From contig NZ_BBMZ01000007.1 of assembly GCF_000759795.1 (NCBI RefSeq), positions 124,001-188,000 of the forward strand: a DNA stretch of 64,000 nt, given 5' to 3'. Shown piece after piece: positions 44,093 to 54,008 of this stretch. The notes under the pieces were generated by a model, which made no database searches, was not told the origin of the DNA, and saw only the letters and a list, made by a program, of their open reading frames with translations. Positions within the stretch are counted from its first letter, which is position 1, and the number at the start of each line of letters is the position of its first letter. Both the position numbers and the translations under genes were made by a program. The DNA comes from Pseudescherichia vulneris NBRC 102420. Its GTDB lineage: Bacteria; Pseudomonadota; Gammaproteobacteria; Enterobacterales; Enterobacteriaceae.

Positions 44093-45010
44093 TCAAATCT
44101 CTACAACGGCAAAATCCTCTGCCAGCAGGGTGTCCGGAAAGATAGCCTGGCACTCAGCCAGCAGGCGTTGGCCGCCCTCATCATCGTAGCGTGAGCTGAT
44201 GTGCGTCATCACCAGCCTGCCAACACCCGCCTCCTGTGCCAGCCGTGCTGCCTGGCGCGTTGAGCTGTGGCCCCGGCTGTTGGCTTTCTCCTCCATCTCC
44301 GCCTCCAGCGTTGTTTCATGCACCATGACGTCTGCGCCACGAGCCAGCGCCAGCGCGCCGGGGCAGGGGGCGGTGTCGCCAAACAGGGCTAGCTTTTTGC
44401 CGGGCACGGCGGGGGCGAGGAAATCGTTACCGTCAATGCGTCTGCCATCCTCCAGGGTGACGATCTCTCCGGCTTTCAGACGCTGAAAGAGCGGGCCGGG
44501 CTTAACGCCCTGTGCCATCAGCGCGGCAGCGTCAAGCGCGCCAGGCTTGTCGTGCTCCTCGATGCGGTAGCCGTAGCACTCCACCGGGTGGTTAAGCGCA
44601 ACGGCGGTGACGCGACGCAGGCCGTCATCCATCACCGGGCCTTCCTCAATCTCCACCACCGTCAACGGATAGTCAGTCCAGGAGCCGCTCAGGCGCAGAG
44701 CGGTATCAATAAACTCCCGCAGCCCTTTGGGGCCGTAGATTGTCAGCGGGTGGACGTTGCCTGCCATCGAACGGCTGCAAAGCAGGCCCGGCAGGCCAAA
44801 GAGATGATCCCCATGCAGATGGGTAATAAAAATGCGATCCAGCTTGCCGGGATGCCAGGCGGTGCGCTGCATCTGCTGCTGGGTGCCTTCGCCACAGTCA
44901 ATCAGCCACAGCGCGGGCCGCGTCGGGTGGCGTAGATTCAGCAGCGCCGCGCTGACGTTACGGGTGCACGTGGGGACGCCTGCTGAGGTCCCTAAAAATA
45001 TCAGTTCCAT
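44093..45010 (-). CDS. rbn: Ribonuclease BN / tRNase Z
   Basis: 305 residues, as E. coli Rbn (ElaC). It is a zinc phosphodiesterase of the metallo-beta-lactamase fold that trims tRNA 3' ends with endo- and exonuclease activity. The metal motif HLHGDH is His64, His66, Asp68, His69; further ligands are in FGDTAPC and MVHETTLE with the HSS/T triad [11 protein letters not shown]. Near-symmetric gene order with elaA and elaB matches E. coli. Confidence 0.96.
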   Translation of the reverse strand: MELIFLGTSAGVPTCTRNVSAALLNLRHPTRPALWLIDCGEGTQQQMQRTAWHPGKLDRIFITHLHGDHLFGLPGLLCSRSMAGNVHPLTIYGPKGLREFIDTALRLSGSWTDYPLTVVEIEEGPVMDDGLRRVTAVALNHPVECYGYRIEEHDKPGALDAAALMAQGVKPGPLFQRLKAGEIVTLEDGRRIDGNDFLAPAVPGKKLALFGDTAPCPGALALARGADVMVHETTLEAEMEEKANSRGHSSTRQAARLAQEAGVGRLVMTHISSRYDDEGGQRLLAECQAIFPDTLLAEDFAVVEI

Positions 45011-45070
45011 ATGCGCTCTGGGTCGATAAAAGCCTTATTATAGCGAGCAACGCATAAAAAGGAGCGCACC

Positions 45071-45544
45071 ATGATCCGTTGGCAAGACCTGCACCACGCT
45101 GAATTAACCGTCTCTGAACTCTACGCTCTGCTGAAGCTGCGCTGCGAAGTTTTTGTGGTTGAGCAGAACTGTGTCTATCTCGACGTTGACGGTGATGACC
45201 TGATCGGTGAGAACCGACACCTGCTTGGCTGGCGGGATAACCAGCTGGTGGCGTATGCGAGGATTCTGAAAAGCGAGGATGATTTTGCGCCGGTAGTCAT
45301 TGGCCGCGTCATTGTAAGCGCCGCAGTACGGGGTGAAAAACTGGGCTATCAGCTGATGGAAAGGGCCGTTGCCAGCTGTAGCAAAAACTGGCCGCAAAGC
45401 CCGATATATCTGGGCGCACAGGCACATCTCCAGGGCTTCTATCGTCACTTTGGCTTTGTCCCGGTGACCGAGGTTTATGACGAAGATGGGATTCCGCATA
45501 TCGGTATGGCGCGTGAAATCATACCTCACGTTGACCAGGCGTAA
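45071..45544 (+). CDS. elaA: GNAT acetyltransferase ElaA
   Basis: 157 residues, four more than E. coli ElaA. The GNAT acetyl-CoA region is IGRVIVSAAVRGEKLGYQLM, and the family N terminus IRWQDLHHAELTVSELYALL is conserved. Its substrate is unknown. AAGGAGCGCACC gives a strong ribosome binding site. It is divergent from rbn and 53 bases before elaB. Confidence 0.94.
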   Translation: MIRWQDLHHAELTVSELYALLKLRCEVFVVEQNCVYLDVDGDDLIGENRHLLGWRDNQLVAYARILKSEDDFAPVVIGRVIVSAAVRGEKLGYQLMERAVASCSKNWPQSPIYLGAQAHLQGFYRHFGFVPVTEVYDEDGIPHIGMAREIIPHVDQA

Positions 45545-45597
45545 CCGCAAGTCATTGTCTATAGTTAGCTGACAGGTGCAAAACATGGAGAAACCTA

Positions 45598-45900
45598 ATG
45601 TCTAACCAATTTACGAGTACCCGTATCGATGACGACCTGAACCTGCTAAGCGACACGCTGGAAGAAGTGCTACGCTCCTCCGGCGATCCGGCTGACCAGA
45701 AATACGTCGAGCTGAAAGCACGCGCCGAGCAGGCTCTGCATGATGTAAAAGACCGCGTTAGCCAGGCATCCGACACGTATTACGTGCGTGCCAAGCAGGT
45801 GGCATACCGTGCGGACGATTACGTGCGTGAAAAACCGTGGCAGGGCGTAGGCATCGGTGCCGCCGCTGGCCTGGTGTTAGGGCTGCTGTTGCGTCGCTAA
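45598..45900 (+). CDS. elaB: Membrane-anchored ribosome-binding stress protein ElaB
   Basis: 100 residues against 101 in E. coli. DUF883 family: an amphipathic, charged helical N-terminal part and a C-terminal membrane anchor (about residues 82-98, GVGIGAAAGLVLGLLL). In E. coli ElaB sits in the inner membrane, binds ribosomes and helps resist stress in stationary phase under RpoS. GGAGAAACC precedes the ATG. A strong terminator follows, and menF, which comes next in E. coli, is absent. Confidence 0.94.
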   Translation: MSNQFTSTRIDDDLNLLSDTLEEVLRSSGDPADQKYVELKARAEQALHDVKDRVSQASDTYYVRAKQVAYRADDYVREKPWQGVGIGAAAGLVLGLLLRR

Positions 45901-45924
45901 TGCTGTAACGCCACGCCTCCCTAC

Positions 45925-45962
45925 GCGGGCGCTGTCTTAAGGACAGCGCCCGCTGTTTTTTC
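45925..45962 (+). terminator. Terminator of elaB
   Basis: GCGGGCGCTGTC and GACAGCGCCCGC form a perfect 12-bp stem with a 5-nt loop, followed by TGTTTTTT. Confidence 0.9.
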
Positions 45963-46051
45963 TCTCTTCTGTACGCCTTACCGATTTACATCAAAAATCC
46001 CGCCTCTGCATCTCCGTATACTTGTCCCTATTCTTGATACCGGACAAACTC

Positions 46052-47722
46052 ATGTCAGCAAGCTCATTCAACCGGCGCTGGGCGGAGGTTATTCTCGAAA
46101 CGCTGGCGCGCCACGGCATCAAACACGTTTGCATCGCGCCCGGCTCCCGCTCGACGCCGCTCACCCTGGCGGCTGCGCAAAATAACGCGTTTATTCACCA
46201 TACCCATTTCGACGAGCGCGGGCTGGGGCATCTGGCGCTCGGGTTGGCGAAGGCCAGCCAGCAGCCGGTAGCGGTGATTGTCACCTCCGGTACGGCGGTG
46301 GCGAACCTCTACCCGGCACTGATTGAGGCTGGGCTGACCGGTGAGAAGCTGATCCTGCTCACCGCCGATCGTCCTCCGGAGCTCATCGACTGCGGCGCGA
46401 ACCAGGCGATCCGCCAGCCGGGCATGTTTGCCTCGCATTCGGCACAGACTATCTCCCTGCCACGCCCTGCTCAGGAGATCCCGGCCCGCTGGCTGGTCTC
46501 TACGCTGGATAACGCCCTTGGGGCGCTGCACGGCGGGGCAATACACATCAACTGTCCCTTTGCCGAGCCGCTTTACGGCGAGCTGGATGAGTCTGGCCTT
46601 GAGTGGCAGCGCGCGCTGGGCAGCTGGTGGCAGAGCGATCGCCCCTGGCTGCGGGAGGATATTCGTCGTGAGAGCGAGAAGCAGCGCGACTGGTTCTTCT
46701 GGCGACAGAAGCGTGGCGTTGTGGTGGCCGGGCGGATGAGCGCCGCCGAGGGCAAACGGGTGGCAGAGTGGGCGCAGATGCTGGGCTGGCCCCTGATTAG
46801 CGACGTGCTCTCCCAGACCGGGCAGCCGCTGCCCTGCGCCGATCTGTGGCTGGGCAACGCCCGCGCGGTGAGCGAGCTGGCCCAGGCGCAGATTGTTATC
46901 CAGCTTGGCAGCAGCCTGACCGGAAAACGACTCTTGCAGTGGCAGGCAACCTGCACACCGGATGAGTATTGGCTGGTGGATAACATTGCAGGCCGCCTCG
47001 ATCCTGCGCACCATCGCGGACGGCGGCTGCTATCCGGCGTCGGCGAGTGGCTGATGCTGCATCCGGCCGAGAAGCGTCATCCGTGGTATACGGCGATCCC
47101 CTCTCTGGCCGATCGGGCGTGGCAGGCCGCTGCAGCCCGGCGTGAAACCTTTGGCGAAGCGCAGCTGGCGCACCGTCTGGCGGAGTTTCTGCCGGAGCAG
47201 GGGCAGCTCTTTCTGGGCAATAGCCTGGTCGTGCGCCTGGTGGATGCCCTTGGGCAGTTGCCTGCGGGCTATCCGGTTTACAGCAATCGCGGTGCCAGCG
47301 GCATTGACGGCCTGCTCTCTACCGCCGCTGGCGTGCAGCGCGCCACCGCGAGGCCAACCCTGGCGCTGGTGGGCGATCTCTCCGCACTCTACGATCTCAA
47401 CGCGCTGGCGCTGCTGCGCCAGGTCTCCGCGCCCTTTGTGCTGATCGTGGTGAACAACAACGGCGGGCAGATCTTCTCCCTGCTGCCGACTCCGCAGGCC
47501 GAGCGGGAACAGTTTTACCTCATGCCGCAGAACGTCCACTTTGACCATGCGGCGGCGATGTTTGACCTGGCCTACCATCGCCCTGAAAGCTGGGCCGAGC
47601 TGGAGGCGGCATTGGCTGGAGCCTGGCGCGCACCGCAGGCGACTCTGATCGAGCTGGTGGTCGATCCCCAGGAGGGGGCGCAAACCTTACAGCAGCTCCT
47701 GGCCCAGGTCAGCCAGCTATGA
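46052..47722 (+). CDS. menD: MenD, SEPHCHC synthase
   Basis: 556 residues from the ATG giving [18 protein letters not shown], the same length as E. coli MenD; a TTG 30 bases upstream is not family-like. MenD joins isochorismate with a succinyl unit from 2-oxoglutarate, using thiamine diphosphate, in menaquinone synthesis. Glu55 (HFDERGLGH) is the cofactor-activating Glu, and the ThDP motif is [10 protein letters not shown]...VVNNNGG near the C terminus. It heads menD-H-B-C-E. The isochorismate synthase menF, normally just upstream, is missing. Confidence 0.97.
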   Translation: MSASSFNRRWAEVILETLARHGIKHVCIAPGSRSTPLTLAAAQNNAFIHHTHFDERGLGHLALGLAKASQQPVAVIVTSGTAVANLYPALIEAGLTGEKLILLTADRPPELIDCGANQAIRQPGMFASHSAQTISLPRPAQEIPARWLVSTLDNALGALHGGAIHINCPFAEPLYGELDESGLEWQRALGSWWQSDRPWLREDIRRESEKQRDWFFWRQKRGVVVAGRMSAAEGKRVAEWAQMLGWPLISDVLSQTGQPLPCADLWLGNARAVSELAQAQIVIQLGSSLTGKRLLQWQATCTPDEYWLVDNIAGRLDPAHHRGRRLLSGVGEWLMLHPAEKRHPWYTAIPSLADRAWQAAAARRETFGEAQLAHRLAEFLPEQGQLFLGNSLVVRLVDALGQLPAGYPVYSNRGASGIDGLLSTAAGVQRATARPTLALVGDLSALYDLNALALLRQVSAPFVLIVVNNNGGQIFSLLPTPQAEREQFYLMPQNVHFDHAAAMFDLAYHRPESWAELEAALAGAWRAPQATLIELVVDPQEGAQTLQQLLAQVSQL

Positions 47723-48507
47723 TCCTGCATGCGGTGGCGAAAGCGGGCGAGGCCGGGCTACCCTGGCTGGTATTTCTGCACGGTTTCTCAGGCCGTGGCG
47801 AGGAGTGGACGGCGGTGGGGGAGCGTCTCTCCCGCCATCCCCGTCTCTATATCGATCTCCCCGGTCACGGCGGTTCATCGGCTATCTACGCCCGCGACTT
47901 TAATGAGGTGTGCTCACAGTTGCACGCTACGCTTGTTAGTTACAACATACTAAAGTACTGGCTGGTGGGGTACTCCCTCGGAGGCCGCATCGCCATGTAC
48001 TATGCATGTATGAACTATGCGTGTATGAACTATGCCTGCCAGTATCCCGCTGGTTTACAGGGCGCGATTGTAGAAGGCAGCCATCCAGGACTCACCTCCG
48101 CCGCCGCCCGCGAGGCCCGCTGGCTCTCTGATGCCCGCTGGGCACAGCGCTTCCGCCATGAACCACTGACCGACGTTTTTAACGACTGGTATCGACAGCC
48201 GGTATTTGCCGAGCTGAGCGCTGAACAGCGGCGTGAGCTGGTGGCCATAAGACGCGACAACAGCGGCGCGGCGCTGGCCGCCATGCTCGAAGCCACCTCT
48301 CTGGCGGTACAACCCGATCTGCGTCCGGCGCTGCGCCAGGGCAACTTTCCCTTTTACTACCTGTGCGGCGAACACGACCACAAATTCCGCGCCCTCGGTG
48401 CAGAGCTTGCGGCGTCTTGCCTGTTGATTAACGACGCCGGGCACAACGCCCACCGGGAGAATCCCGGCGGGACGGCGGCCTGTCTGGCGCACATTTTGCG
48501 CTACTGA
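47719..48507 (+). CDS. menH: SHCHC synthase MenH with tandem insertion
   Basis: 262 residues against 252 in E. coli. MenH is an alpha/beta hydrolase that removes pyruvate from SEPHCHC to give SHCHC. The nucleophile Ser86 is in GYSLGG, and the catalytic His is in [12 protein letters not shown]. The extra ten residues come from a 15-base tandem repeat (48001-48030) encoding YACMN twice at residues 95-104, just after the nucleophile helix. The reading frame is kept. The gene overlaps menD by four bases, so its translation is coupled. Whether the enzyme stays fully active cannot be told from sequence. Confidence 0.95.
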   Translation: MILHAVAKAGEAGLPWLVFLHGFSGRGEEWTAVGERLSRHPRLYIDLPGHGGSSAIYARDFNEVCSQLHATLVSYNILKYWLVGYSLGGRIAMYYACMNYACMNYACQYPAGLQGAIVEGSHPGLTSAAAREARWLSDARWAQRFRHEPLTDVFNDWYRQPVFAELSAEQRRELVAIRRDNSGAALAAMLEATSLAVQPDLRPALRQGNFPFYYLCGEHDHKFRALGAELAASCLLINDAGHNAHRENPGGTAACLAHILRY

Positions 48508-48520
48508 TTAAGGAACTCTG

Positions 48521-49378
48521 ATGATCTATCCCGATGAATCCATGCTTTACGCGCCGGTTGAGTGGCAGGACTGCTCCGAAGGCTACAGCGACATTCGCTA
48601 CCATAAATCCACGGACGGCATCGCCAAAATCACCATCAACCGTCCGCAGGTACGCAATGCGTTTCGCCCCCTGACGGTGAAAGAGATGCTCCAGGCGCTG
48701 GCGGACGCCCGCTACGATGATGAGGTTGGCGTGATTATCCTCACCGGCGAAGGTGAAAAAGCCTTCTGCGCCGGGGGAGACCAGAAGGTGCGCGGGGACT
48801 ACGGCGGCTATCAGGATGACTCCGGCGTACATCACCTTAACGTGCTCGACTTCCAGCGTCAGATCCGCACCTGCCCGAAACCGGTGGTGGCGATGGTGGC
48901 GGGGTACGCTATTGGCGGCGGCCACGTCCTGCATATGATGTGCGATCTGACCGTTGCGGCGGAAAATGCGGTATTCGGCCAGACCGGTCCCAAGGTCGGC
49001 TCTTTTGACGGCGGCTGGGGCGCGGCCTATATGGCCCGCATTGTTGGGCAGAAAAAAGCACGCGAAATCTGGTTTCTTTGCCGTCAGTACGACGCCCAGC
49101 AGGCGCTGGATATGGGGCTGGCCAACACCGTGGTGCCGGTTGCCGAGCTGGAAAAAGAGACCGTACGCTGGTGTCGGGAGATGCTGCAAAATAGCCCGAT
49201 GGCCTTGCGCTGTCTGAAGGCGGCGCTCAACGCCGACTGTGACGGCCAGGCGGGTCTGCAGGAGCTGGCGGGCAATGCCACGATGCTCTTCTACATGACC
49301 GAAGAGGGGCAAGAGGGGCGCAACGCCTTCAACGAGAAGCGTCAGCCGGACTTTAGCAAATTTAAACGGAACCCGTAA
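48521..49378 (+). CDS. menB: 1,4-dihydroxy-2-naphthoyl-CoA synthase
   Basis: 285 residues, as in E. coli. MenB closes the second ring by an intramolecular Claisen condensation of O-succinylbenzoyl-CoA. It is a crotonase-fold protein with [20 protein letters not shown] and the catalytic region [31 protein letters not shown] precedes the start. It lies 13 bases after menH, and its stop overlaps the menC start by one base. Confidence 0.97.
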   Translation: MIYPDESMLYAPVEWQDCSEGYSDIRYHKSTDGIAKITINRPQVRNAFRPLTVKEMLQALADARYDDEVGVIILTGEGEKAFCAGGDQKVRGDYGGYQDDSGVHHLNVLDFQRQIRTCPKPVVAMVAGYAIGGGHVLHMMCDLTVAAENAVFGQTGPKVGSFDGGWGAAYMARIVGQKKAREIWFLCRQYDAQQALDMGLANTVVPVAELEKETVRWCREMLQNSPMALRCLKAALNADCDGQAGLQELAGNATMLFYMTEEGQEGRNAFNEKRQPDFSKFKRNP

Positions 49379-50340
49379 TGCGTCAGGCACAGGTTTACCG
49401 CTGGCAGATCCCGATGGACGCCGGGGTAGTGCTGCGCGAGCGGCGGCTGAAAACCCGCGAGGGACTCTATCTCTGCCTGCGTGACGGCAGCCGGGAAGGG
49501 TGGGGTGAGATTGCTCCGCTGCCGGGCTTCAGCCATGAAACACGCGATGAGGCGCAGGCAGTGCTAATGGCCTGGGTTGACCGCTGGCTACAGGGGGCAG
49601 AGACGCTTCCGGAGATGCCGTCGGTGGCCTTTGGCGTGAGCTGTGCGCAGGCCGAGCTGGCCGGAACCCTACCTGAGGCAGCAGACTATCGCGCCGCGCC
49701 GCTCTGCACCGGCGATCCTGACGAGCTGATGCTTCAGCTTGCTGCCATGCCCGGCGAGAAAGTCGCAAAGGTCAAAGTGGGCCTCTATGAAGCGGTACGT
49801 GACGGCATGGTAGTTAATCTCCTGCTGGAAGCGGTGCCCGACCTCCAGCTGCGGCTGGATGCCAATCGCGCCTGGACTCCGCAAAAGGCGCAGCAGTTTG
49901 CGAAGTATGTTCATCCGGACTATCGCTCGCGCATCGCCTTTCTTGAGGAGCCGTGCCGAACCCGCACCGACTCGCTGGCCTTTGCCCAGCAGACCGGGAT
50001 CGCCATCGCCTGGGATGAGAGCCTGCGTGAGGCTGATTTTGCCTTTGCCGTCGAGGCCGGGGTGAAAGCCGTGGTGATCAAGCCTATGCTCACCGGCGCG
50101 CTGGAGAAAGTTTGCGAGCAGGTGCAGGCTGCCCATGCGCTGGGCATGACGGCGGTGATCAGCTCCTCTATCGAGTCAAGCCTCGGTCTGACCCAGCTGG
50201 CGCGGATTGCCGCCTGGCTGACGCCGCAGACCATACCGGGGCTCGACACGTTAGGACTGATGCAGGTTCAGCAGGTTCGCCGCTGGCCGGGCAGTACCTT
50301 GCCGTGCCTTGATAGTGCCGCCCTGGAGCCGTTGCGATGA
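49378..50340 (+). CDS. menC: o-Succinylbenzoate synthase
   Basis: 320 residues, as in E. coli. MenC dehydrates SHCHC to o-succinylbenzoate. It belongs to the enolase superfamily; the acid/base lysine is in AKVKVGLY, metal ligands in [14 protein letters not shown] and AWDES, and the second lysine in VVIKPMLTG. The start overlaps the menB stop and its own end overlaps menE by four bases. Confidence 0.97.
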   Translation: MRQAQVYRWQIPMDAGVVLRERRLKTREGLYLCLRDGSREGWGEIAPLPGFSHETRDEAQAVLMAWVDRWLQGAETLPEMPSVAFGVSCAQAELAGTLPEAADYRAAPLCTGDPDELMLQLAAMPGEKVAKVKVGLYEAVRDGMVVNLLLEAVPDLQLRLDANRAWTPQKAQQFAKYVHPDYRSRIAFLEEPCRTRTDSLAFAQQTGIAIAWDESLREADFAFAVEAGVKAVVIKPMLTGALEKVCEQVQAAHALGMTAVISSSIESSLGLTQLARIAAWLTPQTIPGLDTLGLMQVQQVRRWPGSTLPCLDSAALEPLR

Positions 50341-51707
50341 CCTTTGCCGACTGGCCGTGGCGTCACTGGCGCGAGCGGCGGGGTGACGCCGCCGCCGTGC
50401 GTTTGAACCAGGAAACCCTCAGCTGGCGCGTGCTCTGTACGCGCCTTGATGCCCTGGCGGCGGGCTTTGCCCGGCAACACGTCCGGCCGGGGGATAGCGT
50501 GCTGCTGCGCGCCGGTAACTCACCGCAAACGCTGCTGGCCTGGCTGGCGCTGCTCCAGTGCGGCGCACGGGTATTGCACATTAACCCCCAGCTGCCCGAT
50601 GCGCTACTGGCGGTCCTGCTACCGTCACTTTCGTTACAACATACATTGGGTTTTGATAATAACTGGCACGGCATCGGGCTTCCGACGCTGGCGATGCGTG
50701 ACGCAGAGGGCGAGGATGCAGCCTGCTGGCAGCCGCAGCGGCTGGTTTCCATGACGCTCACCTCCGGTTCAACCGGCCTGCCCAAGGCGGCGGTACACAC
50801 CGCTGCCGCGCACCTGGCCAGCGCGCACGGCGTGCTGTCCCTGCTGCCTTACGGCCCGGAAGATGACTGGCTGCTCTCCCTGCCGTTGTTTCACGTCTCC
50901 GGGCAGGGCATTTTATGGCGCTGGCTGCTGGCGGGCGGGCGGCTGACGGTTCGCGATAAGCAGCCGCTGGCTCAGGCGCTGGCAGGCTGTACTCATGCCT
51001 CGCTAGTGCCGACCCAGCTCTGGCGGCTGCTGGAGGAGAACGCCAGCGTGAACCTGAAAGCGGTTTTGCTGGGTGGTGCGGCTATTCCGGTGGCGCTTAC
51101 CCAGCGGGCCAGCGCGCAAGGGATCCGCACCTGGTGCGGCTACGGGCTAACTGAGTTCGCCTCTACGGTGTGCGCAAAAAACGCCGACGGCGAGCCGGAT
51201 GTCGGTCAGCCGCTGCCGGGGCGTGAGGTGCGGATCGTCAACGGCGAAGTGTGGCTGCGCGGCGCGAGCATGGCCGCAGGCTACTGGCGTCACGGCGAGC
51301 TTATCCCGCTGGTCAATGATGAAGGCTGGTTTGCTACTCGCGATCGCGGCATGCTGAACAACGGACGGCTGAGCATACTCGGACGCATGGATAATCTCTT
51401 TTTCAGCGGCGGGGAGGGGATCCAGCCGGAGGAGGTGGAGCGGGTAATTGAGGCCCATCCTCGTGTACAGCAGGCTTTTGTAGTCCCGCTGGCCGACCGC
51501 GAATTTGGCCAACGTCCGGTTGCGGTAGTGGCATGCGACAGCGAGTTTGCTATCGACTCGCTGGGGGCGTGGGTCAATGGCAAGCTTGCCCGCTTCCAGC
51601 AGCCGGTGCACTGGCTGGCCCTGCCTGAGCGCCTAAACGCAGGGGGGATCAAGATCTCCCGCCGGTCGCTGATCGACTGGGTTCAGCAGACGCTGCGCGG
51701 CGGATAG
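50337..51707 (+). CDS. menE: o-Succinylbenzoate-CoA ligase
   Basis: 456 residues, slightly longer than E. coli MenE (451). The ANL-family enzyme activates o-succinylbenzoate with ATP and joins it to CoA. The phosphate-binding loop [15 protein letters not shown] lies at residues 141-155, GYGLTEFAS and [20 protein letters not shown] are the later core motifs, and the C-terminal Lys is in [13 protein letters not shown]. The menD-E genes overlap throughout, which indicates one transcript. Confidence 0.96.
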   Translation: MTFADWPWRHWRERRGDAAAVRLNQETLSWRVLCTRLDALAAGFARQHVRPGDSVLLRAGNSPQTLLAWLALLQCGARVLHINPQLPDALLAVLLPSLSLQHTLGFDNNWHGIGLPTLAMRDAEGEDAACWQPQRLVSMTLTSGSTGLPKAAVHTAAAHLASAHGVLSLLPYGPEDDWLLSLPLFHVSGQGILWRWLLAGGRLTVRDKQPLAQALAGCTHASLVPTQLWRLLEENASVNLKAVLLGGAAIPVALTQRASAQGIRTWCGYGLTEFASTVCAKNADGEPDVGQPLPGREVRIVNGEVWLRGASMAAGYWRHGELIPLVNDEGWFATRDRGMLNNGRLSILGRMDNLFFSGGEGIQPEEVERVIEAHPRVQQAFVVPLADREFGQRPVAVVACDSEFAIDSLGAWVNGKLARFQQPVHWLALPERLNAGGIKISRRSLIDWVQQTLRGG

Positions 51708-51823
51708 CACTTCCCCTGTGCCGCTAAACCGTGTAAAACACTTTTCGCCCATCGGCCAGCGTGAAAGGCTTGTACACTGTGCCGGTTTTGGGCGTTTTAT
51801 ATTTTTTAGTATGGAAAAGGGCA

Positions 51824-52366
51824 ATGGATAAAAGAATTTTGTGGGGAGTGGCCAGCCTGATGCTGGTATCGGCATCAGCCAGCGCGCTGAGCGTTAGCGG
51901 TCAGGCAGGGGAGCACTACACCAACCTGGCGGCCGGATTTGGCACCGAAACCAGCGGCCTGGCGCTGAGCGGCAACTGGACGCACAGCGATGACGACGGC
52001 GACGCCGCCGGTCTGGGGCTGGGTCTTAACCTTCCGCTCGGGCCGCTGCTGGCGACCGTTGGCGGTAAAGGCATTTATACCAATCCGAATGACGGCGACG
52101 AAGGCTATGCCGCAGCGGTAGGCGGCGGCCTGCAGTGGCCGATCGGCGACAGCTTCCGCCTGTTTGGTGAGTACTACTACTCTCCGGACTCGCTCTCCAG
52201 CGGTATCGACAGCTATCAAGAAGCTAACGCTGGCGCACGCTGGACCATCATGCGTCCGCTGAGCATTGAAGCCGGCTATCGTTATCTGAACCTGGCGGGT
52301 AAAGACGGCAACCGCGACAATGCGCTTGCTGATGGCCCCTACGTTGGGGTGAACGCCAGCTTCTAA
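51824..52366 (+). CDS. yfaZ: YfaZ family outer-membrane protein precursor
   Basis: 180 residues from the ATG that follows AAAAGGGCA and opens a signal peptide (MDKRILWGVASLMLVSASASA); earlier in-frame starts would break the signal. The mature part is rich in alternating aromatic and polar residues and ends in Phe, typical of a small outer-membrane beta-barrel. Function unknown. In E. coli the arn (lipid A) cluster lies between yfaZ and yfaY; here yfaY follows at once. Confidence 0.92.
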   Translation: MDKRILWGVASLMLVSASASALSVSGQAGEHYTNLAAGFGTETSGLALSGNWTHSDDDGDAAGLGLGLNLPLGPLLATVGGKGIYTNPNDGDEGYAAAVGGGLQWPIGDSFRLFGEYYYSPDSLSSGIDSYQEANAGARWTIMRPLSIEAGYRYLNLAGKDGNRDNALADGPYVGVNASF

Positions 52367-52479
52367 TCCTCCGGCGCGGCGGCCTGCCGCGCCTTTTCTC
52401 CTGCTGGATCCTGCCGCTATTTGCTTCCCCATGCGTTATAGTACTCCCACAACAGGTAAGGGAGAGTACGGAGATAACG

Positions 52480-53679
52480 ATGATAAACGTGGAAATGCTG
52501 TCTACCGGGGATGAAGTCCTGCATGGTCAGATTGTGGATACGAACGCCGCCTGGCTTGCCGATCTGTTTTTCACCGAAGGGTTGCCACTGACGCGCCGTA
52601 ACACCGTGGGCGACAGCCTTAACGATCTGGTTGCCATTCTGCGCGAGCGCAGCGAGCACGCCGATATCTTAATCGTTAACGGTGGCCTGGGGCCGACCAG
52701 CGACGATCTCAGCGCGCTGGCAGCCGCGACCGCAGCGGGCGAAGAACTGGTGCTGCATGAGGCGTGGCTGAGCCACATGGAGCGCTTCTTCACCGAGCGC
52801 GGGCGCGTAATGGCACCCAGCAACCGCAAGCAGGCGGAGATCCCGGCCAACGCGGAGCTGATTGATAACCCGGTGGGCACCGCCTGCGGCTTTGCCGTCA
52901 AGCTTAACCGCTGCCTGATGTTCTTTACGCCAGGCGTGCCGTCAGAATTCAAGGTGATGGTGCAGCAGGAGATCCTGCCGCGTCTGCGGGCGCGCTTTAG
53001 CCTGCCGTTGCCGCCAGTCTGCCTGCGACTGACCACCTTTGGCCGCTCCGAGAGCGATCTGGCCCAGAGCCTGGATCACCTTCAGCTGCCGGAAGGGGTG
53101 GTGATGGGCTACCGCTCATCCATGCCGATCATTGAGCTGAAGCTGACTGGCCCGGCGGAGCAGCGTGCAGCCATGGAGGCGCTGTGGCCAGAGGTGCAGC
53201 GCGTTGCGGGCGAGAGCCTGATCTTTGAAGGCACCCAGGGGCTACCGGCGCTGCTGGCAGAGAAGATGCGTGAGCAGCAGCTGAGCCTGACCGTTAGCGA
53301 GCAATTCACCAGCGGCCTGCTGGCGCTGCAACTCTCCCGTGCGTCCGCTCCGCTGCTGGCGAGCGAGGTACTGCCGTTCCAGGCCGATACGCTGGAGCAG
53401 ACCGCGCGCTGGGCCACGGAGCAGCGCAACCGCCACCTGGCCGGGCTGGCCCTGAGCGTCGGCGGGCTGGACGAGGAGCACATTAACTTTGCCCTCGCTA
53501 CGCCGCAGGGTACTCACGCGCTGCGAGTCAAGTTCAGCACCGGACGCCACGGCGTGGCCATCCGCCAGGAAGTGTGCGCCATGATGGCCCTGAACATACT
53601 GCGCCGCTGGCTGAGCGGTAAAAATGTCGCCAGCGATCACGGCTGGGTGAGCGTAGTGGATTCCCTGTTTGTAGCGTGA
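52480..53679 (+). CDS. yfaY: CinA family protein YfaY
   Basis: 399 residues, one less than E. coli YfaY. The N-terminal MoCF/MogA-like domain is clear (EMLSTGDEVLHGQIVDTNAA; IVNGGLGPTSDDLSALA), followed by a KOW-like middle part and a CinA C-terminal domain. The C-terminal domain of related PncC proteins deamidates nicotinamide mononucleotide; in YfaY this part is diverged and activity is uncertain. ACGGAGATAACG precedes the start. A 114-base spacer separates it from yfaZ. Confidence 0.93.
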   Translation: MINVEMLSTGDEVLHGQIVDTNAAWLADLFFTEGLPLTRRNTVGDSLNDLVAILRERSEHADILIVNGGLGPTSDDLSALAAATAAGEELVLHEAWLSHMERFFTERGRVMAPSNRKQAEIPANAELIDNPVGTACGFAVKLNRCLMFFTPGVPSEFKVMVQQEILPRLRARFSLPLPPVCLRLTTFGRSESDLAQSLDHLQLPEGVVMGYRSSMPIIELKLTGPAEQRAAMEALWPEVQRVAGESLIFEGTQGLPALLAEKMREQQLSLTVSEQFTSGLLALQLSRASAPLLASEVLPFQADTLEQTARWATEQRNRHLAGLALSVGGLDEEHINFALATPQGTHALRVKFSTGRHGVAIRQEVCAMMALNILRRWLSGKNVASDHGWVSVVDSLFVA

Positions 53680-54008
53680 TCCGCTTCCGCCTGTAGCATA
53701 CCAGGATGTTCACCGCCTTTGCTGGTGGACATCTTAACACTCCCGTACTGCCCCCTCCTTTATGTTCGTTTTCTTATCATTTAATCCTTTCTAATCTATT
53801 TTTTGGTTGCTTGCGCGCACTGTCGAGCATGATTCGAAAAAAATATTGCGTGCCGATGCGCTTTTTTGCGCATTTTTTGTCATATTTCTGTAACAATCTG
53901 TGCGTGGATTCACAGTAACATTTGCCGATATTTCTTAACATCGTCAGCCTCGCTGAAGTGGTGAGGCACCTTTACTCTACAAATTTAATACTTGGCCACG
54001 GAGGCTAC
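53680..54008 (+). promoter_or_regulatory. glpT upstream regulatory region
   Basis: 329 bases without a gene, AT-rich. In E. coli this is the divergent control region between glpTQ and glpACB; here glpACB is absent and yfaY lies upstream. TATGTTCGTTTTC (53761-53773) and ATGATTCGAAAA (53828-53839) resemble half-sites of the GlpR operator (core TGTTCG/CGAACA), but no full operator is convincing. A good CRP site lies at 53899-53914. Confidence 0.6.
53899..53914 (+). promoter_or_regulatory. CRP site upstream of glpT
   Basis: TGTGCGTGGATTCACA matches the CRP consensus TGTGA-N6-TCACA except for one base. It lies 95 bases before the glpT start. Catabolite control of glpT by cAMP-CRP is known in E. 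coli. Confidence 0.75.

Noticed and set aside
53761-53780. GlpR operator before glpT
   Set aside because: Only one half-site (TGTTCG) is good; the second half does not match the consensus.
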